Shown here one piece after another: positions 20,952 to 32,606 of a stretch of 64,000 nucleotides of DNA. Position numbers and translations under genes: made by a program. This DNA comes from Chrysoporthe austroafricana. Lineage: Eukaryota > Ascomycota > Sordariomycetes > Diaporthales > Cryphonectriaceae. The notes beneath the pieces were generated by a model, which saw only the letters and a list, made by a program, of their open reading frames with translations, was not told the origin of the DNA and made no database searches. Each line of letters starts with the position of its first letter. Position 1 is the first letter of the stretch. Location: NCBI GenBank assembly GCA_001051155.2, contig JYIP02000006.1:434001-498000 (forward strand), given 5' to 3'.

Positions 20952-23241
20952 GGGAGCTTGTCGTCGTTGGAAACCTGTTGTAGGACGAGCGCTTTTGTGA
21001 TTCCGGATGCCCTGAGGGTGCTTTCTTATTGATTGTCAGGCTATATCACCCAGCGCGTCATAGAACACATGCCGTGGCCTTTTGGCGCTGACGATATGAC
21101 CCCGTTTTGGAGAGCCGACTGTGCTCGAGTGCGGGCCATGATGACGAAGACGCAAGGAAGGACGGAGGTACGACGTGCTGAACTCATGTACGTGCTCCTC
21201 CTGGCGCCGCTCTGAAACTGGAGTGCTGCATGTTCGGAGAGCACTAAAGCACTGCTACTGTAGGTAGAATAGTAGGACTGCTGCAAGTCGTCGCAAGATA
21301 GTCACCACCGAGCCAACCTCACCACGGTTCGGGATTACTTCTGCCCGAGGACCTTGGCACCTGCTTAGGTACACAGCGGCTGTGGTACAATGGCTAAGGA
21401 TGTGCGAAGTACCTGCTCAGTAGATGCCCCGTCATGATAGTGCTGGATCGAAGCGTGAACCTCGTTCGCCTTGCCCCTGTGGAGACGACCTGGGGTGAAC
21501 ACCTTTCTGCTTCGGGACGAGGGAGCGGGGGCCCAACGGCACTGGAGCTGCTCCATAGTATATGCTTTTTCGCTGCATCTGGTGGTCCGGCACGACGGCT
21601 CGAAACGTGTGCCCCGTTACCCCTTCATCGCGCTGATGTCTCCAGCAGAGACCCTTTATTTTCGCATAACATAACAGTGGCACTTTTCGGAATGCGGAAG
21701 ACCGGAGTCGCGGGTGGAAAGGAGTCGGTAACGGCTGGGAGGGCAGACTGCGTTTTGAACTGTCTCGACTTGCCCAAAGCGAGCCTCACCAAGACCACAC
21801 AGTATACACCAGCAGAGAGCAGCCGGCCAGCTCACACCTCTGGGGCCCATCCTACTGGACCGGCCTTCAAACCCGATCTGGACGCAACAGAGCCAGCTAT
21901 AAAAAGCATTGCATCCGGCATAACGAGGGACATTACCCAATAACTAGCAAATGACGCTGCAAAATTTCCCGTGCTGCACCGCCACAAGGGGGGAACAGCA
22001 GGCATATCAGGCACACCCAGCGCGTTAAGTTGAACGAGCTTCACCTACGACCCGCCTGCCCTGCGAGCTGAAGAGGACTGGGTCATTGCAGCACGTGTAG
22101 TTCTCGAGCCGTACCGTCGTAGCTAGTATGATCTTGGTGCCGCTGAGATGCCACCAGCTCTGCAGACTACAGTCTCGTCTTTGCGGCCGGTGGCTGCTGG
22201 CCGAAGCTCACGAGCTCGATGATTCTTCGTTAATTCCTAGGAGGCAGTCCACTGCCCAGCACAGCACGCACTGAGTACTGGGTAAGCTGGGTGAGCTAGA
22301 TTTAGATGCTATCAGGCCCACGTGCCCGGCTATTTGCCCGAGAGTGTGGGCCCTCGCTGCAGCTTGAGGCCCTCCAAGTGGATGCTGTGAACCTGCGGCT
22401 CGGGTTGTGCCCGGAGTTGGTCCGTACAGAAACAGTTCCCCATGTGCACAGCCTGCATCGCATCCCGGGGCTCACACCAGATGCGTTCGCGAACCGCTAT
22501 ACCTAGTACACAGCCGCCCTACTCGGTACACTTCCCGACTGCGCAGAGGCCATGACTCGTGGCACGCCTCAGGGTTACTGGGCAGAGAGGAGGAGGTTGC
22601 AGGATCGCCAGACTCCTCTCAATCTTATCTCGGAGGACGGTGGGGCGGTGGGCTGGAAGAGCAAGCCGTGGCAGTGGATCGCCCTGACAATCGTAAGCAT
22701 CGTAGTACGATCCGTACAAGGTCGAGAGACCAGGGGTGCTATCATGCTGACCGCGTGGTAGTCCCATCCACCAAGGAAATACCGTAGGAGAGTCGCCTCG
22801 GTACGAGCTTTAAATGAGCCCGGCCCGGGGTGGAGGAAACAGTCGTCCAATCCTCGCGTGTGCACGACTCGGTCAACCCAGTTCCCTTTTCCCAGTAAGA
22901 TCGATCTGATGGGCCTGCAGGAACCAGGGGGCGGACACCCGTTCCTGATCTGCGCAGGGCGGCGCGCGGGCTTGCAGGGGATCTGATCAGCTTCAACGGC
23001 TGCTGCCGCTCCTGAGCGCGTCTTTATATACGGCTCCGGCTGCGTGTCGACGTCGAGCTGTGTGCTGTTGTCGATGTCCGTAGGTTTCTCAAAGTCTGGC
23101 GATGCTCTAGTCGTGACGACCGTGTCATTCATTCTTTAGATTGTTCTTTTGCTTCAGTCGTTCTTTTGCAACCATTCTTCAGGCTATCCGCCGCCCTGAC
23201 CCAAGTCTGTCTTTTCATCAATCATCTGTTAATTTTTCAAT
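20952..23241. other. intergenic, no supported gene
   Basis: About 2.3 kb. A minus-strand frame starting at 23132 begins in a protein-like way (Asp/Thr-rich, EKPTDIDNSTQLDVDTQPEP) but soon degrades into unstructured sequence and contains a TATATAAA motif; I treat it as promoter DNA of the following plus-strand gene or a gene remnant. Nothing else is supported. Confidence 0.4.
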
Positions 23242-24912
23242 ATGGCTTTCAGACGCAACGCCGTAATCCTCTTCCTCTCCTTGCTCTCGAGCCCCGTCTA
23301 TTCCGCTCCGGCGGCGGCTTCCAGCTCATCCGCGACCAATTCTTCATCGTCCCAGCCCGCCACCTCCGTGACAAGTCTTCCGCTCAGGCCTGTCAAGAAC
23401 CTCAGTAGAGTCCAGACCGCGGGCCGGAACATTGTGCCTAAGAAGAATCTTAGCCTCGCATGGCAAACGCCGACCAACGACAGCGCTGTCTCTGTGGGCC
23501 TGACCATGCAGAACTCCGCCGTGGTTCTCGAGGATATCGACGATGTGTCCGGAGTCGACTGCACCGGCCAGAGCTCCGTGGCGGTTACCTTCAACAGCAC
23601 CGAGGCCTACAGCGAGGCGCTCTTGGAGTGGAGCTCGCTCAACAGCAGCTTTGTGATGGTCACGAACCACCAGGGCGATTGCGATACCGAGCTTGAGCGG
23701 TCCTTCTTTGTGGCCGATTCTGACTCCCTGATCGCGTTCGAGACCAACCTGACAATCGTTGCTCAGGCTGAGAAGAGTGACCTTGTCGGCACTGCGAGTA
23801 AGACTTCACCTTCCGTTGCCCCTCCACTGGCCCCTCCTGTACTATCCCGGTGCAGGGCATAGCCTCTTTACTATGCAGTGGAAGCCCTACGGGGGAGAAG
23901 ATACAGATAATAACAGGTCTGCAGGCGCAACTGAGATAGACTTCACCAGTGGGACGAAGTCACTTGATAAACGTGGAATCAGCTGGAATGACGACGGCCT
24001 GTCCATCGCCTACGAGTATTCCATCCCTTCCGACCAGACTATTGTGGACACAGATTATGTCACAGTAGTTGTGAATGAGGCCTACGTCAACAACTCGGTC
24101 AGGTATTCTGGTCATGCAAAGTGGGAACTTTTCAAAGGTGTAACCGAGTTTTACATCGACATTGACAAGTCGGTGTATCATTACGCTGATATGGATGTTA
24201 CGATCAAGGCCCAGTGGAGTGATACCTGGACGTGGGCGCCAGATGCATTGAGCTACTCTGTCCTCGACGTTCCTGGCATCATATCTCTCGGTCCTTCTGC
24301 GGGCATCAGCTTTGGTGCTGAGGTCATCGCCGCTGCCGGTGGCGAGATTTCGGGAGAGTTCGAATCGCAAATGCCCAATGGCACAATCCACATCGATTTC
24401 AAGGATTGGGACGCCTCCTGTAAGTGCTCTAAAGATTCTCGAGGCCCATCTCTGCCCTTTTTGGGTGGCCTTTAGAAGCTTAAAGACTGTTCGACGTTCA
24501 GATTCAACTGACTGTGATCATTGCAGACTCCAGCGGATGGGAGAGCGAGCATGACGCCACGTTCAACGTCACTGAGGACGTCTCGATCACCCTCAAGCCT
24601 TACATCGACTTCACTGTGGAGTTTGCTTGCAAGCTTTTTGACGGCCTCATCGACCTCAGCACTGGCGTCAAGGCCGAACCCTCTTTCCCTTTCATCACGA
24701 CCGCCACCGCCACTCAGGCCATTAATGCTACGTCGGGCAGTGTGACGTACCCTAATTCTACCAGCAGCACTGACTGCGCCAACGGTCTGAGTGAGGAGAT
24801 TGACTTTCAGTTCGACGTCATTGCTTTCGCCACTGAATGGGTCGATATCACGCTGTACGAGTACAAAGTCGACATTTGGGATGGTTGTCTCGACTGGTTC
24901 CGTAAACACTAG
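23242..24912 (+). CDS. secreted glycoprotein, DUF7029/DUF7223-like
   Basis: Three exons: 23242-23797, 23856-24419 and 24527-24912; introns begin GTAAGA and GTAAGT and end GCAG. Product is 501 residues. A signal peptide (about 1-21, FLSLLSSPVYSA) is followed by a Ser/Thr-rich stretch. Residues about 75-180 resemble the fungal DUF7029 module (VDCTGQSSVAVTFNSTEAYSEALLEW, then VMVTNHQGDCDTE.ERSFFV). The later part, with DALSYSVLDVPGIISLGPSAGISFGAEV, resembles DUF7223. Many NxS/T sites indicate glycosylation, and a Lys-Arg in LDKRGISW could be a Kex2 site. No catalytic residues are evident. It is an exported protein of unknown role; the domain names come from recall of patterns, not a search. Confidence 0.72.
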
Positions 24913-25727
24913 GGTGTGAGCATAAAGGGAGCCGCCTTCGGCATCTAGGTCGAGGAATGATGTCTTAGAGCAACTACATACCACAACCTCTGGATAAATA
25001 TGGCGCCTCTATCTCTATCCAGACCTGTACACCTATTTTATTCCGGGTATATATACACTCCTTGATCTTTCCCACCGTTTGCTGTGCAAAACTGGCCTCG
25101 GAATCAGGGGCCACGAAGAAAAGATCGAAAAGAAAAGGGGGGCGTCTTGGGGGGAAAAGGAGAGGGGGAGCAAGGGCTTAGACTACGCCTCTTTATGCCA
25201 TTCAGGTAGACAATCATCTAGTAAATTCTTGCACATCATCCAGTGGACCCGATTTCGAGATTACTTCACGAAAAGTCTATCTATCATTCCTGCAATATTC
25301 CAAAGCCCAGACTTCACATCAGTGATCAAACTTGGCAGTGTGCTTACTGGACAGAGTACAGGCATCCTCATTGCTTGTTGCCGAACCACAACTCTTTCTA
25401 TACACGAAACGGCATACTCAGTGCATTCGCCTCACCTGAAGTTGCTGTCAAGAGCCCTGCAGCTTGATTGGGTTGTCACACGTAATTAAGGCGCTTCTCG
25501 GAAAATGGGCGGGCGATCGCTTTTCGCTAGCAAAAGATGAGGCAGTTGACTTAGCACGGGGAATTTCGGCGGATTGGTATATAGAAGTTGTGCTCTTCAG
25601 GAATATAAAGAACTAATTCAACTTCTCGAGTTTCTCGTTTCGTTCTTTTCTTTTCTTCTTTTTGTTTTTTCTTCCTCGGGTTGATGCTTGTTAGTAAACT
25701 TTATACATACCTATCTTCGTACTCAAG
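24913..25727. other. intergenic, nothing recognised
   Basis: Downstream of the DUF7029-like gene. It includes a purine-rich run near 25110-25175 and a pyrimidine-rich run near 25640-25680. No gene is supported. Confidence 0.4.
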
Positions 25728-25901
25728 CTGTTACACGGACACCTAAGGGTGCCTTAAGAAAGGAAGGATATCAAGGCATTGCGAGTTACGCGCCGTCGGG
25801 CTCGACCGGTGAGGCCCAACCCCAGCTAGAGAGGTACCCAACTGCATAAAGAAGGAGGCTGGGCAATAGATGCCTGAGGCAAACGTCGAAAACCAAGGTC
25901 T
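25728..25901 (+). repeat. dispersed repeat, copy A
   Basis: About 174 bp that aligns with 34655-34826. Long identical blocks include CTGTTACACGGACACCTAAG at the start, ATATCAAGGCATTGCGAG, then TACCCAACTGCATAAAG and CAATAGATGCCTGAGGC, ending at AACCAAGGTCT. The middle (about 25797-25832) is diverged. I see no terminal inverted repeats or obvious target-site duplication, and no coding capacity. It is a small non-autonomous element or duplicated segment of unknown class. Confidence 0.75.
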
Positions 25902-26014
25902 ATAAGTACGGCGGGACAGAGCCCGACGGATCAAGAACCCTAGAGAGAAAAAATCATCATGATGGTGATTAAGTTAAATACGGTGTAACTATCGAAAGCT
26001 CCAACTATTTCAAT

Positions 26015-26200
26015 CTATCCCAGAGGGAAGAAAAGGCTCATGTTCAGCATCGCAGCACAGATCATAAAGCTGGCGATAATGAAAGACACTCCTATAATTA
26101 TCTTAAGTTTCTTTCCGGGATGGTAGATTGCGGCGAATAAGCAGACGGGAAGCGCAATTAGGCCGATGTGAACGGTCTTCAATTTTTTGGGTTCTTCAAG
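26015..26200 (-). pseudogene. orphan exon-like fragment with two membrane helices
   Basis: Immediately after a TTAG (possible acceptor) at 26201, a minus-strand frame runs 61 codons to a TAG at 26015. It encodes a basic segment EEPKKLKTVHIG and two hydrophobic helices (LIALPVCLFAAIY and IIIGVSFIIASFMICAAML) separated by HPGKKLK. This looks like the 3' end of a membrane-protein gene, but I found no upstream exons, so it is probably a remnant. Family not recognised. Confidence 0.3.
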
Positions 26201-26899
26201 CTAATTTCCGTCCAAGCCAATGACTATGGCGAGCCAAAGGTGTCGGCTGTCCGCAGCCCAGGAAAACGAAGGGATAGACAGCGGCGACACTGTTTACTCG
26301 GCGTTTCCTATGGCTGCTTGAATAGCAAGCATCTCCCTTAATTGCCATATACAAGTCGCATGACATTTGATACCAAGGTTGCTCAACTTGGCAACAGAAA
26401 CAGAAATGAACAACCAACGGTTCCGTGGCAAATGACATGGCCTGAACTCTATTGTTACAAGGGCAGAATTCTGGGCTTGGAAGGGGTCTTCATTTAATGA
26501 TAACTGTTAAGGTGTTCTAAGGAGTGCTGAAGAACCAGGTCCATCCTTGATCCGACGGGCGCGTTCTCGTGTAACAGATGTGCCATTGGAGACTATCCTT
26601 GGCAAAGTTCGTTCAGTAGAGATTCTCTCGTTGATGCTTGAATCTAATAATATCTAGCAAGGACAGTAGCCCGTAAAAGGATTATGTATAGTAATATTTG
26701 TTGCAAACCAACTATATAAACCATGGGAAGGCACATCCCCGCTTGATGGGACGGCTGACAGATGGTAGCATTCCTAGACTACTCTGCTTCATAGGTTTTA
26801 GTCTCTCTCGTACATCCATTCCCAATCCCCATCACAGCCTCCTTGCCCATTCATCCGGTTCTGGTCTTCGAGAACAGCAAAAAGATAATGTTCTGCGCC

Positions 26900-27494
26900 T
26901 TAGAAATTGGCCTGGCTGATAGTGGCATTGCAAGTATACCCGTAGTCACTAAGCTCCGTTATTATCACTGTACGACCTGCTCGTCACAATATGGGAAAGC
27001 TATTTACCTGTTGGCAACGTATGACAGCTGGCAGGTCGACGAGCACGACATAGTGCATTCTTCACCGCCCTCGGCAGGTGGCCTGTATCAACACCAGTCA
27101 GTACAGGTAAACAGTTTCGAATCCATGCGGATATTCTGTGAGCACGTCCAAAGGAGAGGCCATCTGTTGTTGAACCGATGTGTGAAGATGGCTTGTGCCA
27201 GGCTGGTTTGTTACGCGAAGAATGGGTTCGATCAAACACATACAAAAACACGCTAGCTTGGCACGAGGCTCCTGCGTTGATGCACTTGTAGTTCATCGCA
27301 ACGGTATCGCAGACAGGGCACCACCTCTGATACTCGATGAGGGTCTCTGGCGCGACCGGGAAGCGGGCAACGAGGGCGCTGGCAGCACCGACAAGGGTGA
27401 GAATTACTGCGTTGGTCTAATAGGGGCTCGTCAGCTTTCCATACCTCTCTGGCGCGAGTCCACGTAACTATTGGAGCATGTGACGTACCTTCAT
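26900..27494 (-). CDS. small secreted cysteine-rich protein (effector-like)
   Basis: Four tiny exons: 27494-27489 (only Met-Lys), 27416-27244, 27082-27008 and 26948-26900. Introns start GTACGT, GTATGT and GTAAAT and end in TAG or CAG. The product is 100 residues: a signal peptide (MKTNAVILTLVGAASALVA) and a mature chain of about 80 residues with eight cysteines at 35, 38, 47, 54, 69, 73, 77 and 91, in blocks RWCPVCDT, NYKCINAGASC, GEECTMSCSSTC and YTCNATISQANF. Small size, signal peptide and an even cysteine number are typical of apoplastic effectors or defence-like proteins. A minus-strand TTTATA about 115 nt upstream may be its TATA element. The function is not recognised. The 161-nt second intron is the weakest part of the model. 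Confidence 0.65.
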
Positions 27495-28737
27495 GGTGGT
27501 GATGTGAATACTGAATCAGGCAAGCCAAGAAACGAGTGACTATGGTAAACAGTGAACGAGAGGATGGTCGAGAGCCGGAAGAGGTATCGGAGGTCGTCTT
27601 TTGGACGGTATAAATTTAGAAGACGATTGTACATAATCGGTGCCTGTTCCACGGAGGGAGTCCAAAGGAAGTATTAAGATGGACTCCCTGTCAGCCGCTC
27701 AGGGCGCCAATGAGACTCAGGGGTGGACCGTATCCACAGCAAAAGCTTTGATGTCATCGGTCTTGAGCAGACACTGGTAGACTCCCCTGACTGTCGCTGG
27801 TGATCGTTCATTAGGCTTAATTCAACAGCGCGAATCACAATTTACTCGGGGCTGAGACGGGCCGCTGCAGGGATGATCGAGAACAGTCTCCTTTTGATGC
27901 CGCCCCACGGGCCCCCTGAGATTTGACCTCGATGCGAGCTGCTGTCATAAGTTGCACGGTGAAACCAGACAGTATATGTCTAACTCAACTTCTCAGCGTC
28001 CTCCCGCGGCCTGCTGCATAGACCTTACTGAGCCCCTGGGCACACAACGGGTGAGACAAGGCCGAAGGTATGGCGAGGCGACTGTGCAGACGGCGTACAA
28101 ACAAATACGAGAAGTCAGGCGGGCAGTGCTCAGCCTAGATTCCCTTGCTTGCTTTGAAAATATCCGACCCGGACCCGACCCTACAAGCTAATGCAACCTC
28201 CAGTGGACGGTTATGACCGCCGATTGCACAGGTCCTGATCTGTCCCCAGCGGCTTCGTTTCGAGCTCCAGATGATTCCTTGTGCACACGCACCCAAGGTC
28301 TCTTCACAAGGGATAACGCTTAGCGAGAGCAACGAACCCGTCTTTTGAAACATCAGTGGATCATCCACAGCCAATAGATCGATCCTCTTGGCTCGTGGTT
28401 CCGCAAGACAAAGTGGACCGATCTGACTGCGGCGCTGCTGGCAGGTCAAGTCACAATAACCATTTGAGGCCGCCCACTGTTATCGACGAGTCAGTGGAGC
28501 CCTGCCTCACGCCGATCTTCTTTTTCGCGTTCAAGCCACATGGTTTCGTATATGTACGCAACCCCTCCGACGATGATAACCACATCATTACCGAGCCAAA
28601 CCGGACGTATCCGTTCTTGATACATCATGTCTTCGCCGGTCTTGGATCTCGCTCTTGGGTATTCATAGGGCTGAGTGAGTGAAGATTATGATATGGGCTT
28701 CGCATATTAAAGCAAGTATACGGCAGTAGTGAATCCT
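27495..28737. other. intergenic, nothing recognised
   Basis: Holds the promoter of the small secreted protein on the left and the 3' flank of the Zn2Cys6 regulator on the right. No supported gene. Confidence 0.4.
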
Positions 28738-31451
28738 CTAAAAGTTCATTGAATCCCATGGGACAAACATAGCTGACAGCCACGGGTCATCTCCAAAATT
28801 TGTCAAGAATGCGCCCTGTATGTCCTGTGATGATCCCTGGATATCTGCGCCACCTGCAGCCACGGCAGAGACTTCCTCAATGCCGTTCAGAGGATCCAGA
28901 TTCTATAAGCTCGCAGATTAGTATTCGCCTTAAGTAAGCGGATGGTCCGAACTAAAGGCATGATTTTAAGAGCAAAATCTGACACTACAAGACCATCGGC
29001 TAGCACCTGATCCTAGGCACCGTAAAGCTATAGAAAGGGGTGATGATATGCTCTGGCGAGTCCCGTACTGCACTTACCGGGAAGTCTCTTTTGATTCCCT
29101 GCTTTATCAACCTCATTGTCTTCGCTGATTTGGACCAGACTATGATGAAGAACATCAGCTAGTGTCATATACACGAGGAGTTCGAAGACATTGAAAGGGC
29201 AACTACTTACTGCTGACTTCTTCAGTGGGGTCGTCCTCTGAGATGGGAACAACGGAGATGGCCGTCTCCATCTGTTCTGCAATGTGATCCAGAAGCGTAA
29301 AAAGATGAAGTCTGCCCATCGCTTCCGCTGGGTCCCATCCAGGAATGTTGTCGAGAGTGCTAAGTCGGAAAAGGGTCACAACTGTATGGAGAAGTTGCAT
29401 GAGGGTGGTGAAAGTGAGGCCCATGAACTGAGAAGGTGGTATTCTGTCCCAAGTCTGGAAGAAATTTTCCACGGCTTTGAGACATTTCTGCAGTCCATCC
29501 AAGCGCTTGATAATGTCCAGGTTGTTCGTCGATGGATAGAAGTTTGAAGCGAGCTCATGGACAGCAACTTCTGTAGCGTACAAGAAGAGCAAGACTACCT
29601 CTGTTCACGCGCAAATCGCAGTCAGTCAGGTCCACTTGTCATGAGCAAGCCCGATGGGAGAATCATATACGCGCAAGAAGTGAAGGCTAGGGATAGCGCT
29701 GAGACCTCGACTAACTTGAGAAATCAAGCAATAGACTTACCATTTTGCACGAGGCTTGCCGGGAGCGTTCTCCAGATCTCCTCCAGTTGAGAGCTCAAAG
29801 AGTGATGGAAGTACATTGGTATTCGAGTCTCCCCGCGGAGGGCTTGTTGTATGGATAAATCTGTTATTTGCTGGCCCAGGAGGGCACATCGGACTTGTAT
29901 GGCGAGGACACTGTCGCCTTCCCACTCTGGGCATTCCATAAGAGCCCGTAGACATTGTTCCATGAATGGCGTCCAGCGAAGAGAGTTGTCTCGCCTATGC
30001 ATTTGAGAAAGCCTGGGATGCTGAGAATCAGTCTACGACGTCATCGAGAGAATTCATCGAGGAGATGTACTTACGTATTCGTCCATACGTACGAAGCCAG
30101 TATTGTCCTGCGGTCTTCCATCGTGCGGACCCGATTCAAATGATGCTGCTTGCATATATTCTTTGGCATCCAAAGCTTCTTGACGTAAGTGAACGCTGTC
30201 TCGCCGCTTAGACTGGTAAACCCCATATCTTGTGCCATGGCGAGCCCGAGGTTCGTCCAGAGATTTATCCACGGTTTGTCATATTTGTGACAATGAGGCC
30301 ATTGCAGAAACACTAGCAAGCTTTGCATCAGGTCGAGACTCCTGTCGAGTTCGAGCACCACCTTATTAGCGATGTATTGCCTCAGCCTGTCTCCCATAGC
30401 AAAAGCCTCTCTCATCGACCGGGAGGCACATGCCATGATGCTAAGCCACAAGAATGGGCGAGTTTGTCGAAGCTCTGTAGCGGATAAGGTCGGAGGTAGG
30501 TAGACCACAGGACAGAATTGTACCATGTCCCTCCGAAATAGGGCCAGATGTGCTTCCGCAACATCGTTGGCAATAGGATCTGCATTTCCTGTTTGAGCGA
30601 ATGTCCAGCACAAGCAGGACAGCCTCCTCTATGGGGGTAGGGGTAGGGGGGAAGATGCAGAAACTAAACATACAGTCACATTCTAAGCCCGGGCTTGTAC
30701 TCGATGGACTGGTCGCATCCGTTGAGTATGCTTCGCCAGAGGCAGGCCCCGCCGAGCCTGCATTCGGGCTCGATACTGACGATGGAACAGTCGGGGGTCC
30801 GACCACGCCATGAGTTTCAGATCTTAGGGCGGGATTGGCTGCACCGGAAGCTCTGATATTGGTTTGTGACCGAATTAAAGAGACTAGGTCATCCAACTTC
30901 TCCTCGAGATGAGCCGTCCTCGACCCAGTGACTTTTCTTGGATTCCGCTTCCGATTTGGAACGGATGGGTTACAATCCTTATTAAGCCGAAAGCATCTGG
31001 AACGCACGGCGAATTCCAAATTAGACTTAGGAATACACGCGGGTATTTGGTAGAGGTGGTGAAGAGGACTGAGTGTTCATTGGGCAGAGGCAAACGGAAC
31101 CAGGCAGATTGACCATGTCCGCCGGATAGGACCAGGAACTGTTCAGGCGGACAAGCCAAGGGGTGGCACATAGCTGCCCTCGCCTGAGCCTCACAAGCCC
31201 CAGGTAATATATATGAAAGGGACTCACCGCTCGCAGGCTCCTCCGACGTCGCGGTGGATGCACTTGCATTTCGCCTTGGCGCAGTTTGTACACGCATGTC
31301 CATAGGGAGCTGGTGTGCCCGTCCTGGGTCCATCCGAAGATGCGGGAGACTTCCCAATGCCTCGACCAGACGACTGCATGGTGGTGGGCTTGGCCGCTTG
31401 GGTAGTCTGTGGCCCTCTGTGGCTGAAGCTGATGGGGCTCTGGCGCTGCAA
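28738..31451 (-). CDS. Zn2Cys6 fungal-type transcription factor
   Basis: Seven exons: 31451-31228, 30996-30674, 30579-30075, 30012-29741, 29600-29211, 29139-29078 and 28902-28738; 646 residues. The binuclear zinc cluster spans the first intron: C54-x2-C57-x6-C64-x8-C73-x2-C76-x6-C83, followed by basic PNRKRNPRKVTG and a coiled segment AHLEEKLDDLVSLIRSQ, the usual dimerisation helix. A Ser/Pro linker leads to the fungal-specific regulatory domain (FRRDMVQFCPVVYLPP, RPFLWLSIMACASRSM, YIANKVVLELDRSLDLMQSLLVFLQW, NLGLAMAQDMGF). The last exon gives an acidic, aromatic end (FGDDPWLSAMFVPWDSMNF) like an activation tail. It faces the MFS gene across about 1.15 kb and is a plausible regulator of it. 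Met25 is an alternative start. Confidence 0.88.
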
Positions 31452-32606
31452 TGGCGAATCTTGAACGGAATTGAAGCCGGGCTAAGCGCAAAACCCTATC
31501 GGCATATGAAGTCAACAAGCAGGTGGTATTTGCGATCTCACAAAAACAGTTGGTGGGGGAAGTCGGGCCAGCTCACGCTGAAATCCGGTCAGAAAACGAG
31601 GGCAGCGTGCCTGGGCTGACCGGAGACGGAGTTCAGTCAAGTCCGTGTCGGTCTAAACTTCCTTGGGGCTAGACAATCCTTTGCCTCTGTCGTGCGGCGT
31701 TGAGATCCGGCCTATTTGGCAATTCCGAAATCCGAAACCCGAGCCTGTTGCATTGTTGCATGTCCATGCACCATCGTATTTGAGCTGACAAGAGTACGAA
31801 ACACCTTCATTTTCCGAACCCGCGTGGGCATGAATAAATCAGACCAATCCAGTGCTCTAGTTTATTGAATTGTAACTAATTACGAGGACACAAGACCGCG
31901 GTTGAATATAGTAATAGCAGACATGCCAGTTTCAGGCCAGCAATCGACCGTGAGACCATATGAAGACGGGAGGATTCCGCCATTGATTAACTCATAGTCC
32001 TAACCCCTAACTGACCATACTTCATGAAACAAATAGTCGAAAGTTTGGTGTCCCATAGCAACGCTCGAGGCACCAGCCTATGTCTTCTGTGTTCGAAGAA
32101 ATAGCCCTTCGAATACGCCCGTGCACGGGTGTATATTAGGCCTTTGGCTTGCTGTCCGGATGGTTATGGATCCAGGCCCAAAAGTATTTCTACCAGCATT
32201 ACGGGCGAAGACGGGTCATCGACACCTGATAGGGTGTCGAATATCCTGGCCTGGCCCATAGGACTGACCTTGCGATGCAGGATTGGTTTAATGTAAGTCC
32301 TCCAGAGCTCTGGAGGATCGGCCGGAGACTCGAGCGAATTCTGACACCCCTCCCGGCCAATCACATCTGGACGTATTAGGGGGTCTGGCCGGCCAAAAAA
32401 AAAAAACAACTTGCTAGATATATCTAGCTATGGATGCAATCTTGATCAGCTACAAGCCCATTATGCTTTCCAGCAACCTGCGGCGTGTGCATGCTTTCCA
32501 CTCTGTGTCTTGGAATATCGCCGCCATTCGTCTTGCTCATGAGAAAGCCTCTGAATATTCTTCTGCTGCTGAAGACAACCAAAATAGTGGTACCCCGATC
32601 ACCAAT
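31452..32606. promoter_or_regulatory. divergent promoter region, regulator / MFS transporter
   Basis: About 1.15 kb between the starts of the Zn2Cys6 regulator (minus) and MFS gene (plus). Zinc-cluster factors bind CGG/CCG triplets and several occur here, but I cannot single out an operator. A short A-run lies at about 32395-32406. An upstream in-frame ATG at 32430 could extend the MFS N-terminus. Confidence 0.45.

Noticed and set aside
22575..23132. 185-codon minus-strand frame with a protein-like beginning
   Set aside because: Only the first 40-50 residues look real; the rest is unstructured, contains TATATAAA and has no splice continuation that I could find. A remnant remains possible.
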